This document shows, piece after piece, positions 8,521-17,954 of a stretch of DNA of 64,000 nucleotides (position 1 is its first letter; each line of letters starts with the position of its first letter). The stretch spans positions 26,029 to 90,028 of the forward strand of contig JAEZQX010000559.1 in the NCBI GenBank assembly GCA_023441105.1, written 5' to 3'. A program made the translations under genes and the position numbers. Under the pieces are notes generated by a model. That model saw only the letters and a list, made by a program, of their open reading frames with translations. It had not been told where the DNA came from and ran no database searches. The DNA is from Pseudomonadota bacterium (GTDB lineage Bacteria > Pseudomonadota > Gammaproteobacteria > Burkholderiales > Burkholderiaceae).

Positions 8521-9936
8521 GTGGCAAATTCGAAGGCGCCCCTGCTGGAGGGGGCGACGCGCGACCTCGCGACGTTCGGCGCAAGCCTGCGGTTCGAGCA
8601 GATCGACCCGCGCGCCGTGGAGCGCATCAAGTTGAGCATCCTGGACAGCCTCGGGTGCTGCCTGTTCGGGGCGACGCTCCCATGGACACGCAAGGTCGCG
8701 GCGCTGGCGGAGCATGAGGGCGCATCGCCGGCCGCCTCGCTGATCGGCATGGGCAGGCGCAGCTCGTCGTCGCTCGCCGTGCTGGTCAACAGCACCGGTG
8801 GCCATGCCTTCGAGCTGGACGACATCCACAAGGAGTCGATCGTGCACGCCGGCTCCATCGCCACGCCGATCGCACTGGCGCTGGCCGAGGAAGCGGGCAA
8901 GGGCAGCGGCAAGGACCTGATCACCGCGATGATCGCCGGCTACGAGGTCGGGCATCGGGTAGGTAGCGCGGCCACCATGAGCCTGTTCTTCCGGGGGTTC
9001 CATCCGCAGGGCACATCGGGTGTCTTCGTTGCGGCGGCCACCGCCGCGCGAATGCTCGGCCTCGACGCCACGCAGTTCCTGCACGCGCTGGGCATCGCCG
9101 GCTCGCAGGCGGGCGGCTTGATGGCGGCGCAGGAGGGCGCGATGGTGAAGCGCTTCCACAGCGGCCGCGCCGCGCAGAGCGGCATCTACTCGGCGCGCCT
9201 GGCTGCTTCCGGCTTCACCGGCATCACCGATGTGCTGGAGGCGGCGTACGGCGGCTATCTCAGCAGCTACTCGGACAAGCCGAACGCGGCGCGGCTTACG
9301 GAAGGCCTCGGCGAGCGCTGGGAGACGCTCGCCGTCGGCTACAAGCCCCACGCCAGCGTCACCAGCATCCACAGCGCCCAGGACGGGCTGCTCGCCATCC
9401 TCCGCGAGAACGCCCTGACGGCAGACGACATCGCGCAGGTGGAAGCGGGGCTCAGCCCGATGACCCACGTCCACTGTGCCTGGGAATACAAGGCGCAGGG
9501 CGTGACGGCCGCGCAGATGAACCTGTACTACGGCCTGGCCATGATCGCACTGGATGGCGTCGCCTTCACGGAGCAGTTCCAGGAGAGCCGCCTCGCCGAG
9601 CCCCGCACCCTGGACCTGATCAAGCGGATGAGTGCCCACGTCGACAAGGAGATCGAGGCGATGGGCGCGGCGTTTCGCCATGCCTCGCGCATCCGGCTCA
9701 AGACCCGGGACGGCCGGCAGTTCGAGAAGTTGACCCTGCATCGCCGCGGCAGCCCGGAGAACCCGCTGGCGCCGCAGGAGATCGTGGACAAGTTCTACAA
9801 CGTGGTTGCGCCGTGCATGCAGCGCGCGGACGCGCAGCGGATCGTTGCGCTGGTGGATCGGCTGGAGGACCTGCGCGATCTGCGGGAGCTGACCGCGGCG
9901 GTGGCCGCGCCGGTGCGCCTGCCCTCCGAGTCCTGA
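8521..9936 (+). CDS. MmgE/PrpD family protein (1 of 4)
   Basis: A 471-residue MmgE/PrpD-superfamily protein, the fold of 2-methylcitrate dehydratase, cis-aconitate decarboxylase (Irg1) and iminodisuccinate epimerase. Conserved active-site segments are GHAFELDDIHKESIVHAGS (Asp-Asp-x-His then His-x-Gly), AMIAGYEVGHRVG, GSQAGGLMAAQEGAMVKRFHSGRAAQSG and YKPHASVTSIHSAQDG. The GTG start at 8521 follows a GAGGAGATA site. It begins the long plus-strand run and is divergent from the LysR gene. Nearby receptors for carboxylates suggest a dehydratase, decarboxylase or epimerase acting on a di- or tricarboxylate. The true substrate is unknown. Confidence 0.88.
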   Translation: MANSKAPLLEGATRDLATFGASLRFEQIDPRAVERIKLSILDSLGCCLFGATLPWTRKVAALAEHEGASPAASLIGMGRRSSSSLAVLVNSTGGHAFELDDIHKESIVHAGSIATPIALALAEEAGKGSGKDLITAMIAGYEVGHRVGSAATMSLFFRGFHPQGTSGVFVAAATAARMLGLDATQFLHALGIAGSQAGGLMAAQEGAMVKRFHSGRAAQSGIYSARLAASGFTGITDVLEAAYGGYLSSYSDKPNAARLTEGLGERWETLAVGYKPHASVTSIHSAQDGLLAILRENALTADDIAQVEAGLSPMTHVHCAWEYKAQGVTAAQMNLYYGLAMIALDGVAFTEQFQESRLAEPRTLDLIKRMSAHVDKEIEAMGAAFRHASRIRLKTRDGRQFEKLTLHRRGSPENPLAPQEIVDKFYNVVAPCMQRADAQRIVALVDRLEDLRDLRELTAAVAAPVRLPSES

Positions 9937-10009
9937 CTCAATCCGACCCATCCTCGGCCGGCCTGACCCGCCCCGACCATTCGTTGCCTCGTCAAGAAGG
10001 AAGTATCCA

Positions 10010-11368
10010 GTGAGCGAATCGACCCAGAACACCCTCTCGGAAAAACTGGCAGCGCGCTATGCCGGCATGAAGTACGACCTGGTTCCCGAAGCGAACCGCA
10101 AGGCGGTCAAGCGGCTGCTGATGGATTGGCTCGGCGTGGCGGTCGGCGGCAGCCAGACCGGGAGCGGGCGGATCGCGCGTGCCTTCGCCGTCGAGCAGGA
10201 AGGCAAGGCACAGGCGCAGGTCGCCGGCGACAAGGCGCGGGTGCCGATGGGCAACGCGGCCTTCGCCAACGCGATCTCCTCGCACAGCCTCGAGCTCGAC
10301 GACATCGACGTGCTGGCCCTCTTTCACTTCAGCCCGCCGGTCTATGGCTCGGCGCTGGCCGCGGCCGAAGGTGTCGGCGCTTCCGGCAAGGAGCTGGTGA
10401 CCGCGCTGGTGGCCGGCTGCGAGATGATGGAGCGGGCCAGCAAGGCAGTGAATCCGTCGCTGCGCGATCGGGGCTACCACACGACGCCGACCACGGGCGT
10501 GTTCGGTGCCACCGTCGCCGCCGGCAAGCTGCTGGGCCTCGATGCCGGCAAGCTGACTTCCGCGCTCGGCCTCGCCGGCGCGCAGTCCGCGGGGTTGATG
10601 GAGATGTACGGCCCGTCGATGCAGAAGCGCTTCAATCCCGGGCCCACCGCCCGCTCAGGCATCACCAGCGCACAGATGGCGAAGCTCGGCTTCACCGGCA
10701 CGGCCCTGATCTTCGAGGGCGAACGCGGCTGGCTCAAGGCCTACAGCGACCAGCATTCCGTGAAGCCGCTGGATGTGACGCCGGGCGAGGACTACAACCT
10801 CGACATCGAGTTCAAGCCCTACTCCTGCGCCCGTCCGATCCACAACGCGATCGACTGCGCGCTGGAAATCCGCAAGCAGGCCGGCTTCGACGCCGCGAAG
10901 GTGAAGTCGATCCGGATCGAGCGCCACCCGTCCTGGTCCAAGTATCACCGCAACGCCGCGCCGACCACCTACCACGAGGCGCAAGTGTCGCTGCCGTTCT
11001 CGACGGCCATCGCCATGCTGGAAGGCAAGGCGCTGCTCGAGCAGTACTCCGACCAGAACATCAGGAACGCAGAGGTGCAGCGCCTCGCGCGGCTGGCGAC
11101 CTTCGAGACGGTGGACGACCTGCCGCGCGGGGTATCGGTGCGCATCACCGCCACCCAGGAGGATGGCCGCGAGTTCGTCTCGCAGGTCGACTATCCGAAG
11201 GGCTCGATCCAGAACCCGATGAGCGACGACGAGCTGCGCAGCAAGTTCATGAGCCTGGCAGCGCCTGTCCTCGGCGAGGCGCAGGCCGCCGAGCTTGCCG
11301 ACAAGGCGATGAATGTCGAGCAGATCGGCAACGTCGCCGACCTGATGAAGCTGACCGTGGCGCGATGA
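10010..11368 (+). CDS. MmgE/PrpD family protein (2 of 4)
   Basis: A 452-residue MmgE/PrpD protein with a GTG start at 10010 behind AGAAGGAAG. Signatures are SHSLELDDIDVLALFHFSPPVYG, ALVAGCEMMERAS, GAQSAGLMEMYGPSMQKRFNPGPTARSG and FKPYSCARPIHNAID. The active-site region differs from the first copy: the usual His-Pro-Gly is replaced by a His-Phe-Ser stretch, so substrate or even activity may differ. Its stop overlaps the start of the following hydrolase (ATGA at 11365), which indicates translational coupling. Confidence 0.87.
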   Translation: MSESTQNTLSEKLAARYAGMKYDLVPEANRKAVKRLLMDWLGVAVGGSQTGSGRIARAFAVEQEGKAQAQVAGDKARVPMGNAAFANAISSHSLELDDIDVLALFHFSPPVYGSALAAAEGVGASGKELVTALVAGCEMMERASKAVNPSLRDRGYHTTPTTGVFGATVAAGKLLGLDAGKLTSALGLAGAQSAGLMEMYGPSMQKRFNPGPTARSGITSAQMAKLGFTGTALIFEGERGWLKAYSDQHSVKPLDVTPGEDYNLDIEFKPYSCARPIHNAIDCALEIRKQAGFDAAKVKSIRIERHPSWSKYHRNAAPTTYHEAQVSLPFSTAIAMLEGKALLEQYSDQNIRNAEVQRLARLATFETVDDLPRGVSVRITATQEDGREFVSQVDYPKGSIQNPMSDDELRSKFMSLAAPVLGEAQAAELADKAMNVEQIGNVADLMKLTVAR

Positions 11369-12195
11369 GCACGGCGCAAAGCTCGGGAACGGGCCTGCCA
11401 ACCTACGAAGTGCTGGCCGTCAAGTATGCGACGCGGCCGGCCCGGCGGGCGGACCTGTTCATCGGCGGCGATCCGCATGATGCGGACGCTGCCATGGACT
11501 ACTACCTCTGGGTCGTGCGCGGCCGCAATCCCGAACGGCTCTTCATCGTGGATACCGGCTTCAACGAAGACATGGCCGCCAAGCGCGGCAGGACGCTGCT
11601 GCGGCGGCCGGCGCAGGCCTTGAAGCTGGTCGGGGTGGATCCCGATGCCGTCGAGCAGGTGGTGATCACCCATCTGCACAACGACCATGTGGGTGCCTTC
11701 GATTCCTTCCCGAACGCGGTCTTCCACCTCCAGGACGACGAGATGGATTTCGCGACCGGACGCTACATGTGCCACGAGCGGCTGCGCAAACCCTATGAGC
11801 CGGATCATGTGGTCGGCCTGGTGAGGCTGGTCTTCCGCAATCGGGTGGTCTTCCACGACGGCGACGAGGAGCTCGCGCCCGGCCTGAGCGTGCATCGCAT
11901 CGGCGGCCATTCGATGGGCCTGCAGGCGGTGCGGGTGCATACGAAACGCGGCTGGGTGGTGGTGGCCTCCGACGCAAGCCACTACTACGAGCACTTCGAG
12001 CAGGGCCGGGCGTTTCCCGTGGTGTTCCACGTGGGGGACCTGCTCCAGGGCTACGGCAAGCTCGCGAAGCTGGCCGACTCGCCGCGCCACATCGTCCCCG
12101 GGCACGATCCGCTGGTCATGGATCGCTATCCGCCGCCGACCGAGGCATTGCGCGGCGTGGCTGTAAGGCTGGATGCCGAGCCGACCCATACCTGA
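11365..12195 (+). CDS. metallo-beta-lactamase fold hydrolase, AHL-lactonase-like (copy 1)
   Basis: A 276-residue metallo-beta-lactamase-fold enzyme. The zinc motif is THLHNDHVG, with later ligands in RIGGHSMG, VVASDASHYYE and HIVPGHDPLV. This layout matches the N-acyl-homoserine lactonase (AiiA/AttM) group, but many such proteins hydrolyse other lactones or esters. It starts inside the stop of the preceding PrpD gene. A clear paralogue lies at 15638, again next to PrpD genes, so the hydrolase is a repeated part of this pathway rather than a stand-alone quorum-quenching gene. Confidence 0.88.
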   Translation: MSTAQSSGTGLPTYEVLAVKYATRPARRADLFIGGDPHDADAAMDYYLWVVRGRNPERLFIVDTGFNEDMAAKRGRTLLRRPAQALKLVGVDPDAVEQVVITHLHNDHVGAFDSFPNAVFHLQDDEMDFATGRYMCHERLRKPYEPDHVVGLVRLVFRNRVVFHDGDEELAPGLSVHRIGGHSMGLQAVRVHTKRGWVVVASDASHYYEHFEQGRAFPVVFHVGDLLQGYGKLAKLADSPRHIVPGHDPLVMDRYPPPTEALRGVAVRLDAEPTHT

Positions 12196-12304
12196 CCGGA
12201 CGGCCGAGGCCGCGCAACCTGACCAGCGCTGACCGGACCGGACGAGACCGACAAGATCCACCGCCACCTGGCACGTCGACCTGCAATCGAAACGAGGAGA
12301 CATC

Positions 12305-13273
12305 ATGAAGAAACTGCTTGCCGCACTGTGTTGCGCCGTCCTGCCTGTCGTCCTGCCTGGCGCTGCGCTGGCCGACGATTTCCCGTCACGGCCCATCAAG
12401 CTGGTGGTCGGCTTCCCGCCGGGCGGCTCGAATGACGTCGTGGCCCGCATCATCGCGCCGAAGATGGCCGAGCTGCTGAAGCAGCCGGTGGTGGTGGAGA
12501 ACCGGCCCGGCGCCAATGCCACGCTCGGCACCGGCCAGGTCGCGCGTGCGGAGCCCGACGGCTACACGATCACGCTCGGCAGCCTCAGCCCGCTGGTGAT
12601 CGCCCTGGCCACCTACGACAACCTGCCGTACGACACCGCCAAGGACTTCCAGCCGATCAACACCGTCGCCCTGACGCCGGAGGTGATCGCGGTGCATCCG
12701 TCGGTCGAGGTCAAGACGTTGCCGGAGCTGGTGGCGCTGTCGAAGACCAGGCAGGTGAGCCTGTCGTCCTCCGGCAATGGCGGACTGCCGCACCTGGCCA
12801 TCGAGCTGCTCAAGAAGGTTTCGGGCGGCAACTTCCTGCACGTGCCCTACAAGGGCGCCGGCCCGGCGGTGGTGGATGCGATGGGCGGCCACGTCAACGG
12901 CGTGATCATGGACCTGCCGGCGCTCGCCACGCAGGTGAAGGGCGGCAAGCTGCGCGCCATCGCCATCACCAACGACGAGCGCACGCCGGTCCTGCCGGAG
13001 GTGCCGACCTCGGGTGAACAGGGCCTCAAGGGGGTGCAGGCTGTCAACTGGTTCGCCCTGATGGCGCCCGCCAAGACGCCGGCTGCCGTTGTCGCCAAGC
13101 TGAACGAGGCCTTGGTGAAGGTCTGCGCGCTGCCGGAAGTGAAGGAAGAGTTCACGCGCTCGGGCGTTTCCGCGTTCAACCAGGCTTCTCCGGACGCGTT
13201 CCGCAAGTTCCTCGGCGAGGAGATCGATCGCTGGGGGTCGATTGCGCGCGAAGCCGGCGCCAAGGCCAACTGA
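12305..13273 (+). CDS. TTT (Bug/TctC family) substrate-binding receptor
   Basis: A 322-residue periplasmic receptor with signal peptide (MKKLLAALCCAVLPVVLPGA, cut near ALADD). The fingerprint is IKLVVGFPPGGSNDVVARI, then VVENRPGANATLGTGQVARAEPDGY and HVPYKGAGPAVVDAMGG. An AACGAGGAGACATC site precedes the ATG. The next receptor starts 13 bases after its stop, so the two are co-transcribed and may bind different ligands of one pathway. Confidence 0.92.
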   Translation: MKKLLAALCCAVLPVVLPGAALADDFPSRPIKLVVGFPPGGSNDVVARIIAPKMAELLKQPVVVENRPGANATLGTGQVARAEPDGYTITLGSLSPLVIALATYDNLPYDTAKDFQPINTVALTPEVIAVHPSVEVKTLPELVALSKTRQVSLSSSGNGGLPHLAIELLKKVSGGNFLHVPYKGAGPAVVDAMGGHVNGVIMDLPALATQVKGGKLRAIAITNDERTPVLPEVPTSGEQGLKGVQAVNWFALMAPAKTPAAVVAKLNEALVKVCALPEVKEEFTRSGVSAFNQASPDAFRKFLGEEIDRWGSIAREAGAKAN

Positions 13274-13286
13274 GGACGCGATCGAC

Positions 13287-14255
13287 ATGAAGAAGCTGTT
13301 GCGCCTTGCCGCCGCGCTGCTGACCGCGGCGGTCTGCCAGGCTGGCCTTGCCGACGCCTTCCCTTCCAAGCCGGTGAGGCTCATCGTGCCGTTCCCCCCG
13401 GGCGGAGGCACCGACATCCTCGCGCGCCCGATCGCCCAGAAGCTGTCCGAGCGCTGGGGGCAGCCGGTGATCGTGGACAACCGCGGCGGCGCAGGCGGCA
13501 ACATCGGCACCCGGGCTGCCGCGGAGGCGGATCCGGACGGCTACACCATCATCCTCGGCGTGCTCGGCACGCATGCGGTCAACCAGAGCCTGTACGCCAA
13601 CGCCGGCTTCGACTCCACCAAGGACTTCGCGGCCATCACGATGGTGGCCAACACCCCCAACATCGTGGTGGTTCATCCGGACGTGCCGGTCAAGACGATC
13701 GGCGAGCTGGTCGCCTACGCCAAGGCCAATCCCGGCAAGCTCAACTATGCCACCCCCGGAAACGGCACGCCGTCGCACCTGGCCACCGAGATCTTCAAGA
13801 GCATGACCGGCACCGAGCTCACCCACATCCCGTACAAGGGAAGCGGCCCAGCGTTGACCGACATGCTGGGCGGGCAGACGCAGGTCTGGATTGCGAACGC
13901 GCCGGTGGTGCTGCCGCACATCAAGACGGGCAAGCTGCGCGCGCTTGCCACGACCAGCGAGAAGCGGCCCGCCATCGCGGCGGATGTGCCGACGCTGGCC
14001 GAGAGCGTGGCGCCGGGCTACGAGGCGGACACCTGGTACGGGATGTTCGCGCCGGCGAAGACTCCCCAGCCGATCCTCGACAAGCTCCACCAGGACATCG
14101 TGGCGATCATCACGTCGCCGGAGATCCGCGAAGCTTTCGCCGCGCAGGGTGCCGAGGTGGTCGGCAACAGCTCGGCCGAATTCACCCGCAAGCTGCATGC
14201 GGACGTGGCCAAGTGGCGCAAGGTCATTGCCGACATCAAGTTGCGCATCGAGTAG
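13287..14255 (+). CDS. TTT (Bug/TctC family) substrate-binding receptor
   Basis: A 322-residue receptor, second of a tandem pair. The ATG at 13287 opens a signal peptide (MKKLLRLAAALLTAAVCQAGLADA). The fingerprint is VRLIVPFPPGGGTDILARP, followed by VIVDNRGGAGGNIGTRAAAEADPDGY and HIPYKGSGPALTDMLGGQ. It differs widely from the previous receptor, so this is not a recent duplication. The next gene (PrpD copy 3) begins 16 bases downstream with a strong GAAGGAGG site. Confidence 0.92.
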   Translation: MKKLLRLAAALLTAAVCQAGLADAFPSKPVRLIVPFPPGGGTDILARPIAQKLSERWGQPVIVDNRGGAGGNIGTRAAAEADPDGYTIILGVLGTHAVNQSLYANAGFDSTKDFAAITMVANTPNIVVVHPDVPVKTIGELVAYAKANPGKLNYATPGNGTPSHLATEIFKSMTGTELTHIPYKGSGPALTDMLGGQTQVWIANAPVVLPHIKTGKLRALATTSEKRPAIAADVPTLAESVAPGYEADTWYGMFAPAKTPQPILDKLHQDIVAIITSPEIREAFAAQGAEVVGNSSAEFTRKLHADVAKWRKVIADIKLRIE

Positions 14256-14271
14256 CGAAGGAGGACAGGCA

Positions 14272-15606
14272 GTGCTGGCCGAAGAGCTTGGCAGGTTCGT
14301 CGCGACATTGCGACCGGGCGCCGTGCCGGCGGCGGTGACGCAGGCGGCCGTGCTGCGCGTGCTGGATGTCATCGGGGCGGCGCTGGCGGGCGTGCATCGG
14401 GGCAGCCATCGCCCGGTCATGGCGCTGCTCGAATCGCGCGGCGCGATTCCCATCTGGGGCGAGCGCAACAGCTCGTCGCCTCGGGAGGCGGCGCTGGTCA
14501 ACAGCTTCTCCGCCCATTCCACCTATCTCGAGGACGGCTCGCGATTCACCGGCGGACACCCGTCGTCGGTGGTGGTGCCGGCGGCATTGGCGGTGGCACA
14601 GGTGCAGCGCCGCTCGGGTGCCGACCTCGTGGCGGCGATTGTCGCCGGCTACGAGGTATTCCTGCGGCTGGGCCGGGCGATCTACCCCTCCACGGTGGTG
14701 CGCGGGTTCCAGAGCACCGCCGTGCTGGGCGCAGTCTCTGCGGCCGCGGCCTGTGCCAGCCTCCTCCGGTTGCCGCCGGATCGGGCCGGACATGCGATCG
14801 GCATCGGCGCGACCCTCGGGATCGGGCTCAAGGAGGCGCTCAAGAGCTCCGCGAGCCAGCCGATCCAGGTCGGACGCAGTTGCGAGGCCGGCATCGTCGC
14901 TGCCCTGCTGGCGCAGGGTGGTCTCGACGGCGCGCCGGCGATCATCGAGAAGGGCTTCCTGCCCGCGTTCTCGCAGGACGGCGATGCGGACGGAATCCTT
15001 GCCGGGCTGGGAAGCGACTTCCGGATCTTCGAGACCTATCTCAAGCGGCATGCGGGCTGCCGCGGCAATCATGCGCCACTCGACGCCGCCCTGGCGCTAG
15101 CCGCGGAGCAGGCGATCAGCCCCGGGGAGATCGCGCAGGTCGACGTCTTCGTGGACCGGGTGACCCTTGCCGCAGCGATCGAGCCGCCCGCCAACGGCGA
15201 GCAGGCGCAGTTCAGCATCGGCTTCTCGGTGGCCGTCGCGCTCCTGGACGGCAATGCGCTGATCTTCCAGTACACAAACGAGCGCCTGGCCGATCCTGCC
15301 GTCAGGTCGCTGATGCAGCGGATCCGGGTGTTGGCGGATCCGGCGCTCGATGAAGGCTACCCGCAGCGGCGGGCGGCGCGAGTGGATATCCAGCTGCACG
15401 GCGGCAGAAGGATGAGCCATGCGGTGGACAACGCCCGCGGCGAGCCGGAGTGGCCGCTGACTGCCGACGAGATCAGGACGAAGTTCCTGACGCTCGCCGG
15501 CCCGCGGCTCGGCCCGCGCGCCGCCGAGCTGGCCGATGGGGTGATGGCGCTCGATCGGCTGGACGATGCAGCGGGACTCGCGCCGCTGCTCGGCCCGGCC
15601 ACGTGA
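14272..15606 (+). CDS. MmgE/PrpD family protein (3 of 4)
   Basis: A 444-residue MmgE/PrpD protein. The GTG at 14272 has GAAGGAGGACA upstream and is preferred over far upstream in-frame codons that overlap the receptor gene. Signatures are FSAHSTYLEDGSRFTGGHPSSVVVPAA, IVAGYEVFLRLG, GLKEALKSSASQPIQVGRSCEAG and YLKRHAGCRGNHAPLDA. It departs most from the others: the metal-like Asp-Asp-x-His is Glu-Asp-Gly here while the later His-Pro is kept. Followed 31 bases later by hydrolase copy 2. Confidence 0.85.
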   Translation: MLAEELGRFVATLRPGAVPAAVTQAAVLRVLDVIGAALAGVHRGSHRPVMALLESRGAIPIWGERNSSSPREAALVNSFSAHSTYLEDGSRFTGGHPSSVVVPAALAVAQVQRRSGADLVAAIVAGYEVFLRLGRAIYPSTVVRGFQSTAVLGAVSAAAACASLLRLPPDRAGHAIGIGATLGIGLKEALKSSASQPIQVGRSCEAGIVAALLAQGGLDGAPAIIEKGFLPAFSQDGDADGILAGLGSDFRIFETYLKRHAGCRGNHAPLDAALALAAEQAISPGEIAQVDVFVDRVTLAAAIEPPANGEQAQFSIGFSVAVALLDGNALIFQYTNERLADPAVRSLMQRIRVLADPALDEGYPQRRAARVDIQLHGGRRMSHAVDNARGEPEWPLTADEIRTKFLTLAGPRLGPRAAELADGVMALDRLDDAAGLAPLLGPAT

Positions 15607-15637
15607 CCCCGATCCCGAGCCCATCCCCTGCGCCGAA

Positions 15638-16474
15638 ATGGGCGGAACCGAAACCGAGATCCACGGAATGACCCTGCCGCAATACGAACTCTTCGCCATC
15701 CGCTACGCGACCCGCGACGCGAAGCGCAGCGCCAATTTCCTCGGCGGCGATCCGCACGATGCGCCGATGCCGATGGACTACTACGTCTGGGTCGCGCGCA
15801 CCCGGGAGCGTACCTTCGTGATCGATACCGGCTTCACGCGCGAGACCGCCGAGAGGCGCAAGCGCAGCTACCTGCGTGAGCCGGTCGAAGGCTTGCAGGC
15901 GCTCGGCGTCGATCCGCAGCAGGTGGCGGACGTGATCCTGACGCACCTTCACTACGACCACGTCGGCGGGTTCGCCTCCTTTCCGGCTGCGCGCTTTCAT
16001 CTGCAGGACGTGGAGATGCGCTTCGCCACCGGCAGGCACATGTGCCACGCCCGCTTCAACCATGGCTACGACGTCGAGGATGTTGCCGGGATGGTGCGGC
16101 TCGTCTACGGCGACCGCGTCGTCTTCCATCGGCAGGATGCGACGCTGGCCCCAGGCTTGAGCATCCATCTGGTGGGTGGTCACACCGCCGGCATGCAATG
16201 CGTCCGGGTGCATACCCGCCGCGGCTGGGTGGTGCTGGCGTCGGACACCAGCCACTACTACGAGCACTTCGAGAACGGTCGCTGCTTCGGCACGACCTTC
16301 GACGTGGGTGCGGTCCTCGAAGGTTACAACCGCTTGTTCGAGCTCGCGGCCTCGCCGCGACACATCGTGCCCGGCCACGATCCGCTGGTGATGAAGCGCT
16401 ATCCGGCGGCGGGCGCCGATCTGGAAGGCGTGGTGGTGCGGCTGGATGCGGAGCCGGTCCCCGGCGATCGATGA
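15638..16474 (+). CDS. metallo-beta-lactamase fold hydrolase, AHL-lactonase-like (copy 2)
   Basis: A 278-residue paralogue of the enzyme at 11365. Shared blocks include LPxYExxAxxYATR, GGDPHDA, MDYYxWVxR, VIDTGF, the zinc motif THLHYDHVGG, CHARFNHGYDVEDVAGMVRLV and SHYYEHFE(N/Q)GR, and an identical HIVPGHDPLVM zinc-ligand segment. The start may be ATG 15638 or ATG 15668 (10 residues shorter); neither has a strong ribosome-binding site. Two copies, each beside PrpD genes, argue for a conserved pathway step such as hydrolysis of a lactone or ester before or after PrpD action. Confidence 0.87.
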   Translation: MGGTETEIHGMTLPQYELFAIRYATRDAKRSANFLGGDPHDAPMPMDYYVWVARTRERTFVIDTGFTRETAERRKRSYLREPVEGLQALGVDPQQVADVILTHLHYDHVGGFASFPAARFHLQDVEMRFATGRHMCHARFNHGYDVEDVAGMVRLVYGDRVVFHRQDATLAPGLSIHLVGGHTAGMQCVRVHTRRGWVVLASDTSHYYEHFENGRCFGTTFDVGAVLEGYNRLFELAASPRHIVPGHDPLVMKRYPAAGADLEGVVVRLDAEPVPGDR

Positions 16475-16520
16475 CGGACAGGCACGCGACGGCAAACTAG
16501 CACGAGACGGCGGACTACTC

Positions 16521-17954
16521 ATGGACGATCTGAAGGCCTGGAAGGCGCTGGCGCGGGAGCATCGGGGCATCACGATGGAGCTGGCTGAATTCGTCGCCTC
16601 GATGCGGACGCGACCGCTTCCTGCGCGAACCCGCGAGGTGCTGCGCGAGGCGCTGGTCGATGCCATCGGCTGTGGCCTCTACGGCTTGACCACCGACTGG
16701 GCACGCATCATCCACCGCTTCGCGCGGGGGCAGGGCGGGCCGGCGGAGTCCGCGCTCTGGTGCGGCGGCGGGCGCGTCGCCGCGGCGCAGGCCGCGATGG
16801 CCGCCGGTACTGCCATCCACAGCTTCGACTTCGACGACCACAGCCGGGCCAAGATCCATCCCGGCGCCGTGGTGGTGCCGGTGGTGCTCGCGCTTGGAGA
16901 GCGCTGCGATGCACCGGGCGACGTCCTGCTGGCCGCCATGGCGGCCGGCTACGAGACGATGAATCGGGTCAGCCAGGCGGCCAACCCAGGCCGCGCCCGC
17001 ATGCGCGGCTGGCATCTCACGGGTACCTGCGGCACGTTCGCGGCCGCTGCAGCGGCAAGCGTCATCCTCGGACTGGATGCGGCAACCACCGCCAGTGCCT
17101 TCGGCCTTGCCGGCACGCAGTCCGCGGGACTGTGGGCCTTCACCGCCGACGCGGCAATGAGCAAGCGGATGCATCCGGGGAAGGCGGCGCGCGACGGGCT
17201 CAACGCTGCCATCCTCGCGGCCGATGGATTTGAGGGGCCGCGATACATCCTGGAGGCCGAGGACGGCAGCTTCCTGTTCACCATGTCGGATGCGCCTCGG
17301 CCCTGGATGATCACCGAGGGGCTCGGCGGCCGCTGGCACAGCGACGAAACCTGCTTCAAGCCGCATTCGTGCTGCGGCAGCAACCACGCCTGCGTCGACG
17401 CGGCGATCGAGCTGGCTGGACAGGAGCATCCGGCTATCGGCGACATCCGGCGGATCGTCGCCGGCGTCGCCGATGTCGTGCGGACCCAGACCGGCTTCGA
17501 TTACCGGGCGGACTCGGTCCTGAACGCCCAGATGAGCCTGCAGTACAACGTGGCGGTGGCATTGCACGATCGGCAGGCCTACCTGGAACAGTTCACGCCG
17601 CAGCGGACCGTCGACCGTGCCGTGTGCGAAACCGCGCGCCGGGTCGAGATCGAGGTCGATCCGGAGATCGACCACGCGTATCCGGAGATCTATGGCGGGC
17701 GCCTCACGCTCGAGCTGAAGGACGGGCGGCGCCTGTCGAAGCGGATCGACTACTCGCGCGGCATGCCGGAGAACCCGATGTCTGGCGAGGAGATCGCGCG
17801 CAAGTTCGAATCGCTGGCCACGGCCGCCGTCGGTCGCCAGCGGGGCAGGGAGATTCTCGCCTGCGCCCGCGGGCTGTTCGAGGCGCCGTCGGCCAGGCAG
17901 CTGGCGGGGCTGCTCGCCGACGCCCCTCTCGTCGAAGGAGCTACCTCATGCTGA
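16521..17954 (+). CDS. MmgE/PrpD family protein (4 of 4)
   Basis: A 477-residue MmgE/PrpD protein and the copy with the most canonical active site: TAIHSFDFDDHSRAKIHPGAVVVP, AMAAGYETMNRVS, GTQSAGLWAFTADAAMSKRMHPGKAARDG and FKPHSCCGSNHACVDAA. The ATG at 16521 is chosen; MELAEF at 16575 is a shorter alternative. The stop overlaps the next gene (flavoprotein, ATG 17948) by seven bases, so both are translated together. Substrate unknown. Confidence 0.87.
   Translation: MDDLKAWKALAREHRGITMELAEFVASMRTRPLPARTREVLREALVDAIGCGLYGLTTDWARIIHRFARGQGGPAESALWCGGGRVAAAQAAMAAGTAIHSFDFDDHSRAKIHPGAVVVPVVLALGERCDAPGDVLLAAMAAGYETMNRVSQAANPGRARMRGWHLTGTCGTFAAAAAASVILGLDAATTASAFGLAGTQSAGLWAFTADAAMSKRMHPGKAARDGLNAAILAADGFEGPRYILEAEDGSFLFTMSDAPRPWMITEGLGGRWHSDETCFKPHSCCGSNHACVDAAIELAGQEHPAIGDIRRIVAGVADVVRTQTGFDYRADSVLNAQMSLQYNVAVALHDRQAYLEQFTPQRTVDRAVCETARRVEIEVDPEIDHAYPEIYGGRLTLELKDGRRLSKRIDYSRGMPENPMSGEEIARKFESLATAAVGRQRGREILACARGLFEAPSARQLAGLLADAPLVEGATSC

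Noticed and set aside
8449..10032. 527-residue antisense open frame over the first PrpD gene
   Set aside because: Same cause; the plus-strand PrpD protein has clear active-site motifs.
11365..12195. dedicated quorum-quenching AHL lactonase
   Set aside because: The fold fits, but duplication beside PrpD genes and lack of luxI/luxR neighbours make a catabolic role more likely.
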